From NCBI GenBank assembly GCA_028818385.1, contig JAPPNY010000247.1, forward strand, positions 1 through 42,467: 42,467 nucleotides of DNA, given 5' to 3'. Both the position numbers and the translations under genes were made by a program. Of the stretch, positions 33,154 through 40,481 are shown in pieces. How positions within the stretch are numbered: the stretch's first letter is position 1; every line of letters starts with the position of its first letter. This stretch comes from Spirochaetaceae bacterium (GTDB lineage: Bacteria > Spirochaetota > Spirochaetia > SZUA-6 > Bin103). The notes beneath the pieces were generated by a model. The model saw only the letters and a program-made list of their open reading frames with translations. It was not told where the DNA came from and did no database searches.

Positions 33154-33890
33154 AGCTGCTGGACGTGGACTGGCACGAGGTCTTCGACCTGCTGCCGAAG
33201 TGGGAGGCGCTGTCGATCGAGCAGCGCCGCTTCCTGATCCAGCGCAGCCTGGGCGGCTACCGGACACGAACACGGGACGACGATTTGATCGACCTCGGCT
33301 GGCTGGAGCCGGTGCCCGCGAAGAAGACCCCGCGGTACACCGTGCCGCACGCGCGCCGGTTCTGGCTGAAGCTGATCCGCGAGCTGTCCCGCGCGACGCC
33401 GTTTCCCGACCACGTCCCCGCCGCTCTCGACGCCGGTGCGCCATCGCTGCAGGACTACCTGCTGCAGCACTACACGGGAGAGGAAATCAGCCGCCTGTAC
33501 CGCCGAGGGCGAACCGGCGACCGGAACCGACTCGCTCTCGACATCGGCCGCGTGGAGTGGTGGCGGCAGTTCCTGGACTGGACCCGCGAACCGGACGGCG
33601 ATACGCCTCTCGACGACGACGCCGGCGACCACCACGGCCCGGACGCGGGGGGCGATCCAGACGACGGGGATGATCCGGACGAGCGATTGCGGAGGTTGCT
33701 CGATACGCCCGTGCACGCTCTGGGCCTGTCGGTGAGAGCGTTCAACGGCGTGATCAACGGACACGTCCGCACGATCGGTGAGCTGACCAGGAAGAGCGAG
33801 GATGACATCGCCCGGGTCCGCAACGTCGGCAACCTGACCCTCGCCGAAATCAGGACCCGGCTGTCGGAGCGGGGCTGCGTCTCGGCATGA
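33150..33890 (+). CDS. Protein with a C-terminal RNA-polymerase-alpha-CTD-like domain, in the XPB operon
   Basis: The 246-residue protein has three parts. Residues 1-146 form a helical domain I do not recognise (DWHEVFDLLPKWEALSIEQ). Residues 147-178 are an acidic Asp/Gly/Pro linker. Residues 182-242 (LDTPVHALGLSVRAFNG, IGELTRKSEDDI, NVGNLTLAEIRTRL) align by eye along the whole RpoA C-terminal domain. By E. coli alpha numbering, DNA-contact residues Arg265, Asn268, Gly296 and Glu302 are kept while Lys298 and Ser299 differ. Such an HhH-like domain could bind UP-element-like DNA, or mimic alpha to contact regulators. It starts at a GTG overlapping the previous stop and ends at ATGA with the next gene. 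Coupling to a helicase suggests a DNA-tethering subunit. It is not the polymerase alpha subunit: the N-terminal dimerisation domain is absent. Confidence 0.75.
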   Translation: MKLLDVDWHEVFDLLPKWEALSIEQRRFLIQRSLGGYRTRTRDDDLIDLGWLEPVPAKKTPRYTVPHARRFWLKLIRELSRATPFPDHVPAALDAGAPSLQDYLLQHYTGEEISRLYRRGRTGDRNRLALDIGRVEWWRQFLDWTREPDGDTPLDDDAGDHHGPDAGGDPDDGDDPDERLRRLLDTPVHALGLSVRAFNGVINGHVRTIGELTRKSEDDIARVRNVGNLTLAEIRTRLSERGCVSA

Positions 33891-35541
33891 CCGACGACGA
33901 CCACCACGCAGCGCGCCAGCGCGTCGCCAGCGCCGCATCGGTCGGTTCCGAACCTGGCGTCGCCCCTCGGCGCGAGCCGCGCGACGCGCCCGGCCGCTGG
34001 GGGCAGGCGCCGCCGGCCGCCGTCGCCACCGCAAGGGAACTGATCGCGGCGGTGCTGGAGAACGCCGGACCGGTCGCCATCACCGACCTCCTGGAAGCGG
34101 CCGACGCGGGGCGCCGCCGCTCCCTGCTGGCTGACGGGTTGTCGTTCGCGTTCCGCGAGGCGCTGCTGCTGATCTCCGTCGACGCGGTCCTGCTGCCGTT
34201 CGTGGGCATCTGGCAGCCCATCGTCGAGCGATTGCAGCGCGGGCGGCTCACGGCGCCCGCCGAAGCGTCGTTCGCCGGTGGCGACGTGCTCAGCCGGCCG
34301 TTCCTGATCGAGGACGTGACGGCGCTCCTGATGGGAGCGATCGCGGAACCGCCCCGCCTCAAGGCCGGGATGTGGGCACTGTTCGAGCGAAGCGCCCGCG
34401 CCATCGGCCGGTCGCTCTCCGCGCTGCCCGCGCGCGTTACCGACGAGTCGGAGTCGCTGAGCCCTGAGCAGCGCGTCGCACACGCCACGCGGACCGCGTT
34501 CGAGTTGCGCCTGGCGGAAGGTCACGACGACTCCGCTCCGAGGCTCGTCGTGACCGATGGCGGCCGGCAGTGGCTGATGCTTCCCGTCAGGGAGCGGCTC
34601 GAGCGCATGCTCGATCTGATGCGCGAGGACGCCGGGAGCCTGTCCTCCGCCGACCCGTACTCGTTCGACCCATGGGCGCTGCACAACGCTGGAACGCCGC
34701 ACCTGAGTTTCCTGCCGCGCACGTACGGGACCGCCACCGGGTATTGCGCCAATCCGGAACGCGGCGTGATCGACGCCTTTCGCGCGGTCGGCCGCTCATC
34801 GACCATCGACGTGAAGTCGTTCATCGAGTTCCACAGCGAGGAACGCAACCCCCTGCTGGACGACACGCCCCCCGTCCGCGGCTACCGCTTGTCGCGTGAG
34901 GCCTGCGCCTGTGGGCACGGACGCTCCTGACGTTTCTGTACGAGCGGTTGGTCCCGCTCGGCGGCGCTGCGCTCGGACCTCTGACCGGGGGCGGCACCGG
35001 CTTTCGCCTGACCGGCGTCGGCCGCTACCTGCTGGGCGAGGTCGACGACTTCGACCTGGACGCACCGGAAGAGACCGGCGAGGCGGTCATCCAGCCCAAC
35101 TTCGAGATCGTGTTCCTGTCTCCCTCACCGATCGACCAGATGCGCGCTCGGACGTTCGCGGCGCCCACCGCGGCGCTGCAAGGCCCGCAGTCGGTGGGTA
35201 CGCTGTTCGTCATCGAGCGCGCGTCCGTACAGCGGGCCGTGATGGCCGGCCACGATGCCGAGCGGGTGATCGCCGCGGCCGGCGACCTGTCCAAGCAGCC
35301 GCTGCCGGCCAACGTGAGCCGCCAGATCCGGGACTGGGCGGCCGAGGTGCGCTGGATCGAAGTCCGCCCCGCCGTGGTGGTCGACTGCGGCGACGCGGAG
35401 ACCGCCGCCCGCGTGCTGGCGGCGGTGGGCAAGCGAGGCCGCCCGCTGTCGGAGAGCGTCGTGGAGCTGACCGAAGGGACCGACCTGGCGCCCGCGATAC
35501 GCCGCAAGCTGATCGGCCGCGGCGTCTTCGTGCGCTCCTGA
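33887..35541 (+). CDS. Helicase-associated protein, Helicase_C_3 type (second, longer paralogue), apparent single-base deletion
   Basis: The first frame (from ATG 33887) gives an N-terminal region of about 130 residues with a winged-helix-like segment (ARELIAAVLENAGPVAITDL) that the first paralogue lacks, then RPFLIEDVTALLMGAIAEPP and onwards to about codon 338. At about 34900 the frame is lost: restoring one G in the GAGGCC run would continue as GLRLWARTLLTFLYERLVP and through VIQPNFEIVF to 35541. The total of 1655 nt is one short of 552 codons. Downstream of the break the DNA is nearly identical to 32550-33145 of the first paralogue. The start overlaps the previous stop (ATGA). It is the last gene of the coupled operon. 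As read, the C-terminal half is out of frame, so the protein may be truncated unless the deletion is an assembly error. Confidence 0.75.
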
Positions 35542-35678
35542 ACGCGGACCTTGTCACGGGGACCACGCGGTATCACTGACTTCGAAATCGTCGGGGAGGT
35601 TACCAACGTGCAAGAGACATGGGATCGGCAAGCTCGAATACAAGCGGAAGCGCTACCTGGACTAAGGTAGGAAAGGTG

Positions 35679-35918
35679 ATGACGCAATCGAAAGTGGGGC
35701 GGCGCAACATGACGTACGTCGTCTGCATCGACAATGCGGACTACCCGGCGTCGCTCGAAAAGCACAAGATTTACCGGATGATCGACGACGACGCAGCCGC
35801 CGATGACGGGGACATACGGATCATCGATGAGAGCGGAGAGGATTATCTTTATCCTGCAAAACGATTTGTAGCCATCGCCGTGTCGGCGGCAGTGGAGCGA
35901 TCGTTCGCCGTCAGTTGA
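35679..35918 (+). CDS. Small conserved-type hypothetical protein
   Basis: The 79-residue protein reads YVVCIDNADYPASLEKHKIY with RIIDESGEDYLYPAKRFV, the pattern of a widespread small bacterial protein of unknown function (VCIxNxxYxxSLExxKxYxxxxD...DESGEDYLYPxxxF). The start chosen is ATG 35679 with AGGAAAGG a few bases upstream; ATG 35709 is an alternative that removes ten residues. It probably forms a compact SH3-like beta barrel, an inference from the strand pattern. It lies alone after the XPB operon and its 3' end overlaps the truncated vapC. Confidence 0.7.
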   Translation: MTQSKVGRRNMTYVVCIDNADYPASLEKHKIYRMIDDDAAADDGDIRIIDESGEDYLYPAKRFVAIAVSAAVERSFAVS

Positions 35919-36084
35919 GACGCCGCACCACTACCTCGAACGCCGTAACGCTACGCCCGTCGCGTTTGAGCTCGGTGCATCTGCGGGAATCCTGCCAGAG
36001 CCCATCGACGAACTTCGCGCCGGGCTCCTCGAGGTAGTGCGCCAGAACGGCCGACGTATCCAGCACATGGTTGGAGGCACTCAA
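35911..36084 (-). pseudogene. Truncated VapC (PIN-domain) toxin remnant
   Basis: A TTG at 36082-36084, overlapping the antitoxin stop (TTGA), opens a 57-residue frame: HVLDTSAVLAHYLEEPGAKF is the first strand and helix of a PIN domain with its first catalytic Asp. After WQDS the sequence (CTELKRDGRSVTAFEVVVRR) no longer matches a PIN core, and the remaining acidic ligands and most of the about 130-residue domain are missing. An internal deletion is the likely cause. It should be non-toxic. Confidence 0.6.
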
Positions 36085-36257
36085 CGAGGCTCGGCTTCGC
36101 GGTCTTCGCGCCGGCGCTCGTCCACCAGCCGGTCCACAGCGCTGCCGGTCGGCGACGCGTATCGGGCACCCCGCCCGCGCAGCGCGGACGCGGCGCGAGC
36201 GATGTTCGGCGGCACCCGCACCTCAGTCACGTGCTCGCGATCCGTAGGAGTCCACAT
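36081..36257 (-). CDS. Antitoxin-like small protein upstream of the truncated VapC
   Basis: From the ATG 36255-36257 the frame gives about 58 residues, with HVTEVRVPPNIARAASALRG as a beta-strand plus helix compatible with a short VapB-type DNA-binding domain and a charged C-terminus (RLVDERRREDREAEPR). A TTG at 36272 or a GTG inside HVTEV are other possible starts. Its stop overlaps the TTG start of the VapC remnant. It is likely to be a leftover of a degraded toxin-antitoxin pair, perhaps still a DNA-binding protein. Confidence 0.5.
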   Translation of the reverse strand: MWTPTDREHVTEVRVPPNIARAASALRGRGARYASPTGSAVDRLVDERRREDREAEPR

Positions 36258-36322
36258 CCGGCATGTACTCAAGGGTGCATGATGTCAAGGACGATAGCTC
36301 AATGGGAAGTTGAGGCGGTTCT

Positions 36323-36351
36323 TTGACACCCGTCCCCGTCCGCACTAGCGT
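36323..36351 (+). promoter_or_regulatory. Promoter of the first LplB-like permease gene
   Basis: A consensus -35 TTGACA (36323-36328), a 17-nt spacer and TAGCGT (36346-36351), 27 nt before the ATG. The same layout precedes the second permease and the binding-protein gene. Confidence 0.65.
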
Positions 36352-36378
36352 GCGCCGGGCCAGACGCCTTCTCCCCGC

Positions 36379-37362
36379 ATGAGCGAGTTTCCCACCCTTT
36401 CGTCAAACACGCCGGAGAAGCCCGGGGCCGACCTGAAGGCGACGCGCCGCTTCGACCGGCGGCAGACCCTGGAGCGAGCGTGGCGCATGCGCCCCTTCTA
36501 CGCGCTGCTGGTGCCGGCGGTGACGCTGCTGATCGTCTTCAAGTACGTCCCCATGTACGGCGTCGGCATCGCGTTCGTGGACTACAACATCGTCAAGGGC
36601 ATCCTGGGAAGCACCTGGAACAACTTCAAGTGGTTCAGTTGGGTCTTCAACGACTACTTCTTCTGGCGCGTGCTGCGCAACACGGTGATCCTGAGCCTGC
36701 TGCGCCTGGCGATCGGCTTTCCGGCGCCGATCATCCTGGCGCTGCTGCTTAACGAGGTCCGCAACGACCCCTACAAGCGCGCGGTCCAGTCGGTCAGCTA
36801 CCTCCCGCACTTCCTGTCCTGGGTCATCCTGGGCGGCATCATCCGGGAGCTGCTGTCGATGCAGACCGGCGCCGTCCCCTACCTCATGGCTCTGGTCGGT
36901 CTGGAGCCCGTCAGCTTCCTGACCAACATCCCGACGTTCCGGGCGCTGCTGGTGGTGACCGGCATCTGGCAGGGTGTCGGCTGGGGCTCGATCATCTACC
37001 TGGCCGCGCTGTCCGGGATCGACCCGGAGCTGTACGAGAGCGCCAGCGTCGACGGCGCCAACCGCATGCAAATGGCGCTGAGGGTCACGCTGCCGGCCCT
37101 GATCCCGGTCATGACGATCCTGTTGCTGCTGCAGATCGGCAACATCCTGGAACAGGGATGGGACCAGATCTTCAACCTGTACAACGACGTGGTGGTGTCG
37201 GTCTCCGACGTGTTCGAGACGCTGGTCTACCGCTCCGGCATCGAGGGTGCCAAGTACTCGTACGCCACCGCCATCAACCTGTTCCAGAACGTCGTGGGGT
37301 TCGTGCTGCTGATCGCGGCCAACCAGGTCGTGCGCCGCTACAACGAGTACTCGATCTGGTAA
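36379..37362 (+). CDS. LplB-type ABC transporter permease (first of a tandem pair)
   Basis: The 327-residue inner-membrane protein has six predicted helices and the permease EAA loop YESASVDGANRMQMALRVTLP. RMRPFYALLVPAVTLLIVF begins the first helix after a 30-residue cytoplasmic N-terminus, and the protein ends in the family's RRYNEYSIW. LplB/UgpA-type permeases form a heterodimer with a YtcP/UgpE-type partner to import oligosaccharides or their derivatives. It is very similar to the next gene (for example NFKWFSWVFND versus NFKWFDWVFND). No ATPase is encoded nearby, as is usual for LplABC-type importers that share an MsmX-like ATPase. Confidence 0.93.
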   Translation: MSEFPTLSSNTPEKPGADLKATRRFDRRQTLERAWRMRPFYALLVPAVTLLIVFKYVPMYGVGIAFVDYNIVKGILGSTWNNFKWFSWVFNDYFFWRVLRNTVILSLLRLAIGFPAPIILALLLNEVRNDPYKRAVQSVSYLPHFLSWVILGGIIRELLSMQTGAVPYLMALVGLEPVSFLTNIPTFRALLVVTGIWQGVGWGSIIYLAALSGIDPELYESASVDGANRMQMALRVTLPALIPVMTILLLLQIGNILEQGWDQIFNLYNDVVVSVSDVFETLVYRSGIEGAKYSYATAINLFQNVVGFVLLIAANQVVRRYNEYSIW

Positions 37363-37369
37363 GCGGACG

Positions 37370-37398
37370 TTGACGCGCTACACCCGAACCGGTAGGGT
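37370..37398 (+). promoter_or_regulatory. Promoter of the second LplB-like permease gene
   Basis: TTGACG (37370-37375), a 17-nt spacer and TAGGGT (37393-37398), starting seven bases after the first permease stop and 53 nt before the next ATG. It allows the second and third permease genes to be transcribed separately. Confidence 0.6.
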
Positions 37399-37451
37399 CG
37401 CCACCGGCCCTCGCCGCCCCGCCATGACCCCCAAGCGACACCGAACGATCG

Positions 37452-38477
37452 ATGGCTGACCTCTCCACCGAACGGCGCGAGCAGCCGTCGGCGTCCCCCG
37501 CCCCCAGCGTGGGGGTCTACGACAGCCTGGGCACCGAGGAGGAGCGCGCCGCCTTCCTCAAGAAGGTCCTGCGCAAGCAGACGGCGCGGCGCGCGTGGCG
37601 GATGCGGGACTTCTACGTCCTGCTGGCGCCGGCGGTGGTGCTGATGTTCGTCTTCAAGTACATCCCCATGTACGGGGTCAGCATCGCCTTCGTCGACTAC
37701 AACATCGTCAGGGGCGTCCTGGGCAGCACCTGGAACAACTTCAAGTGGTTCGACTGGGTCTTCAACGACCCGTTCTTCTGGCGCGTGCTGCGGAACACGG
37801 CGATGCTGGCGATCCTGCGGACGATCTTCTCCTTCCCGGCGCCGATCATCCTGGCGCTGCTGCTCAACGAGGTGCGCGTGACTGCCTACAAGCGCACCGT
37901 GCAGTCGATCAGCTACCTCCCGCACTTCCTCTCCTGGATCGTTCTGAGCGGCATCGTCCGGGAGTTGCTGTCGATGCAGAGCGGCACGATCCCCTACCTC
38001 ATGGAGCAGATGGGGATCGTGCCGTTCGCGGTGCTGACCACCCCGGAGCTGTTTCGAGGCCTGATCATTGCCGTCACGACCTGGCAGAGCGTCGGCTGGG
38101 GGACGATCGTCTTTCTGGCGGCACTGTCGGGGGTGGACCCCCAGCTCTACGAGAGCGCGGCCATCGACGGCACCAACCGCTGGCAGAACGCCATCCACAT
38201 CACCATCCCGGCGCTGGTGCCGGTGATCACGATCCTGTTCCTGCTCAGCGTCGGCAACATCCTGGAGTTCGGCTTCGACCCGATCTTCAACCTGTACAAC
38301 TCGAACGTCTACGAGGTGATCGACGTGTTCGAGACGCTGGTGTACCGCTCCGGCATCGAAGGGGCGCGTTACTCCTACGCGACCGCCGTCGGGCTCTTCC
38401 AGAACGCGGTCGGCCTGGTCGTCCTGGTCGGGGCCAACCAGATCGTGCGTCGCTACAGCGAGTACGGGGTCTGGTAG
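37452..38477 (+). CDS. LplB-type ABC transporter permease (second of a tandem pair)
   Basis: The 341-residue paralogue of the preceding permease keeps six helices, the EAA loop (YESAAIDGTNRWQNAIHITIP) and the C-terminal RRYSEYGVW. Its cytoplasmic N-terminus is longer and contains an acidic GTEEERAAFLKKVLRKQ helix. It follows its own promoter and precedes the YtcP-like gene by 9 nt. The two LplB copies may pair alternatively with the single YtcP-like subunit, changing substrate range, or one may be redundant. Confidence 0.93.
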   Translation: MADLSTERREQPSASPAPSVGVYDSLGTEEERAAFLKKVLRKQTARRAWRMRDFYVLLAPAVVLMFVFKYIPMYGVSIAFVDYNIVRGVLGSTWNNFKWFDWVFNDPFFWRVLRNTAMLAILRTIFSFPAPIILALLLNEVRVTAYKRTVQSISYLPHFLSWIVLSGIVRELLSMQSGTIPYLMEQMGIVPFAVLTTPELFRGLIIAVTTWQSVGWGTIVFLAALSGVDPQLYESAAIDGTNRWQNAIHITIPALVPVITILFLLSVGNILEFGFDPIFNLYNSNVYEVIDVFETLVYRSGIEGARYSYATAVGLFQNAVGLVVLVGANQIVRRYSEYGVW

Positions 38478-38486
38478 GAGCGACAC

Positions 38487-39410
38487 ATGGCGAATCCACT
38501 GGTCAGAGTGACGCCGCTGGGGCGTGCGTTCGACGTCGCCAACTACCTGTTCCTGGGACTGTTCGCACTGTCGATCCTGTATCCGTTCTGGATCGTCGTC
38601 ACCACCTCCCTGGCGTCGCCGGTGTCGTTGCCGGGCCGGGGGCTGCACCTCTGGAACGAAGAGTGGCGTACGGAGGCGTGGACGTTCCTGTTCAAGGAGA
38701 ACACTGTCGGGACCGCCTACCTGAACACGCTGCACCGCGTCGTGTTCGGCACCACCTTGACGCTGTTCGTCACCTTCTGCGCCGCGTACGCGCTCTCGAA
38801 GCGCAACCTGCCGGGGCGGGGGGTGATCACCTTCCTCCTGGTCTTCACGCTGTTCTTCACCGGCGGCCTCATTCCCACCTACCTGCTGGTGCGGAGCCTG
38901 GGCATGGTCAACTCCCGCTGGGTCCTGGTGATCCCATCTGCGATCGGGGCGTTCAACGTCATCATCACGCGCAACTTCATCATGACCATCGACCAGGCGA
39001 TGGAGGACTCCGCCGTGATCGACGGCGCCAGCTACTGGCGCATCATGTTCAGCATCTTCATCCCCTTGTCGCGGCCGGTGCTGGCCGTCATCGCGCTGTG
39101 GACGGTCGTGTTCCACTGGAACGCGTGGTTCGACGGGCTGATCTACATCACCGACAAGGACAAGCGCATCCTGCAGCTCCTGCTGCGCGACATCGTGCAG
39201 CGCCTGCAGGGCTTTCAGACCGACGATGCCATGCAACGCCTGGTGGAGGAGCTCCGCGCGCAGGGGATCGAGCCGGACTGGGCGCGCATCCCGCATCGGT
39301 CGATCGCCGCCGCGGCCACATTGATCACGATCGGCCCGGTGGTCCTGTTCTACCCCTTCATTCAGAAGTACTTCGTGAAGGGCGTGATGCTGGGGTCGGT
39401 CAAAGGCTAG
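38487..39410 (+). CDS. YtcP/UgpE-type ABC transporter permease
   Basis: The 307-residue protein begins TPLGRAFDVANYLFLGLF and has six helices. Its EAA-type loop reads MEDSAVIDGASYWRIMFSIF, and it ends FVKGVMLGSVKG, the typical tail of this family. It is the likely heterodimer partner of the two LplB-like permeases upstream. The last 11 nt overlap the convergent mntA gene, so transcription of the two must be balanced or terminated inside the overlap. Confidence 0.93.
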   Translation: MANPLVRVTPLGRAFDVANYLFLGLFALSILYPFWIVVTTSLASPVSLPGRGLHLWNEEWRTEAWTFLFKENTVGTAYLNTLHRVVFGTTLTLFVTFCAAYALSKRNLPGRGVITFLLVFTLFFTGGLIPTYLLVRSLGMVNSRWVLVIPSAIGAFNVIITRNFIMTIDQAMEDSAVIDGASYWRIMFSIFIPLSRPVLAVIALWTVVFHWNAWFDGLIYITDKDKRILQLLLRDIVQRLQGFQTDDAMQRLVEELRAQGIEPDWARIPHRSIAAAATLITIGPVVLFYPFIQKYFVKGVMLGSVKG

Positions 39411-39819
39411 CTCCGATACGGAACGGCGTGGCGGAACGAGACAGGCGATAGGCACGCTGTCGCTCGTAGCCGGCGATCTGCGATTCGTACTCGCGACAAG
39501 TACATGAGAAGAAAGCGGCATACTCTTCCCAATCGCGGCAGAACAGCAGGCGCCCGTTCAGGGCTTCGAAACGATATACCGGCTCCGACGGTCCCAGCCA
39601 CCCTACGTCAGGCTCGGCGCCCGTTTGCTCTGCGATCGTCGCCATCGCCTGCTGCAGCACCGGCAACGGCGCGCTGCCCGGCGCGTACAGTGCCACGTCG
39701 ACGTCGGCACCCGGCTTGATCACACCGTTACGGGCCGAGCCGAGCAGCAACGCAAGACGGACATCGGGACAGGCAGCCGCCAGCGCCGATGCCAGACGGT
39801 CCACGTCGAAGGTCGTCAT
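39400..39819 (-). CDS. mntA: MntA-type nucleotidyltransferase antitoxin
   Basis: The 139-residue protein has the minimal-nucleotidyltransferase motif GSX10DXD: Gly27-Ser28 (LLLGSARNG), then Asp39 and Asp41 (ADVDVALY). In the MntA/HepT system this enzyme AMPylates a Tyr of the toxin and so neutralises it. The start overlaps the hepT stop as ATGA (39816-39819). The C-terminus reaches 11 nt into the convergent permease gene, so its tail (SATPFRIGASL) may have been reshaped at insertion. Confidence 0.87.
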   Translation of the reverse strand: MTTFDVDRLASALAAACPDVRLALLLGSARNGVIKPGADVDVALYAPGSAPLPVLQQAMATIAEQTGAEPDVGWLGPSEPVYRFEALNGRLLFCRDWEEYAAFFSCTCREYESQIAGYERQRAYRLSRSATPFRIGASL

Positions 39820-40226
39820 TCGGCGTGGTCCACCTCATCACGAAACTCGCGGAACAGGTCGAGATGGTTCTGCAGGATGTCGAAGACGATCGCGGGGTCG
39901 ATTTCGTCATACCGATGGACGATCAGATTGCGGAAGCGCACGATAGCCGCGTATCGATCAGCGTCGCGAATCACTCCGAGGTTGGCGATCTTCGTCAGCG
40001 CTTCCGCGGCGGTGGCCGCAGGTCCGGCCCCTCGCAGTGCCAACATGCGTTCGGCCACGTCGATCAGGATCTCCGCCATGACCTGCAATGACCGCTCCGT
40101 CATCAGCCGCAATCGCCAGTTGGCAGCGAACTCCTCCCTGCCGACTCCCTCGATCGCGCCCCGCAGCTCGATGAGATGCTGATCCAGCAGGGCGAACTTG
40201 CGTTGGATGACACCGTTGACCGCCAC
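39816..40226 (-). CDS. hepT: HepT-type HEPN ribonuclease toxin
   Basis: The 136-residue helical protein has the HEPN motif RX4HXY: Arg99-Asn100, His104 and Tyr106 in FRNLIVHRYDEID. These are the RNase active site, and the Tyr is the residue modified by MntA. The gene precedes mntA on the same strand, the normal order. The GTG start lies seven bases after TACGAT (40234-40239), with no Shine-Dalgarno sequence. The module lies between the permease genes and the binding-protein gene of one transporter, so it was probably inserted into that locus. Confidence 0.87.
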   Translation of the reverse strand: MAVNGVIQRKFALLDQHLIELRGAIEGVGREEFAANWRLRLMTERSLQVMAEILIDVAERMLALRGAGPAATAAEALTKIANLGVIRDADRYAAIVRFRNLIVHRYDEIDPAIVFDILQNHLDLFREFRDEVDHAE

Positions 40227-40403
40227 GGCCCGGATCGTACCGGGGTGGAAGTCGAATTGCTACGCTGTCCTCGCAGCAATGATCAATGATCCCGACCTGT
40301 CCTTGCCTCTCCACTCACCGTTTGCCTGCCGACCGGTAGACCGGTAGAGGAACCGGGCCGGCAGAGGACTTGGCGGGAGCCCCACCGGGCGCACACAAAT
40401 GAC

Positions 40404-40432
40404 GAAGGGACGGCCATCGCGGCCGTCCCTTC
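40404..40432 (-). terminator. Terminator of the binding-protein gene
   Basis: A perfect 12-bp stem (GAAGGGACGGCC at 40404-40415 and its complement at 40421-40432) with a five-base loop lies 50 nt after the binding-protein stop. On the minus strand a short weak T-run (TCATTTGTG) follows. Confidence 0.75.
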
Positions 40433-40481
40433 TCAAATCCGGGCAGCCAGAGGATGGCTGCTCGGCACCGGATGCTTGCGC

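Noticed and set aside
33150..33890. Truncated rpoA (polymerase alpha) gene
   Set aside because: No alpha N-terminal dimerisation domain; the N-terminal region is unrelated and the gene is coupled to helicase genes, not ribosomal-protein genes.
37338..39521. Very long minus-strand open frame (727 codons) opposite the permeases
   Set aside because: Composition of Gln/Asp/Arg/His shadow; the plus strand has three clear permeases with helices and EAA loops.
40320..40370. Short repeats (GACCGGTA twice) with an imperfect inverted repeat upstream of hepT
   Set aside because: Too short and imperfect to call an operator or attachment site with confidence.
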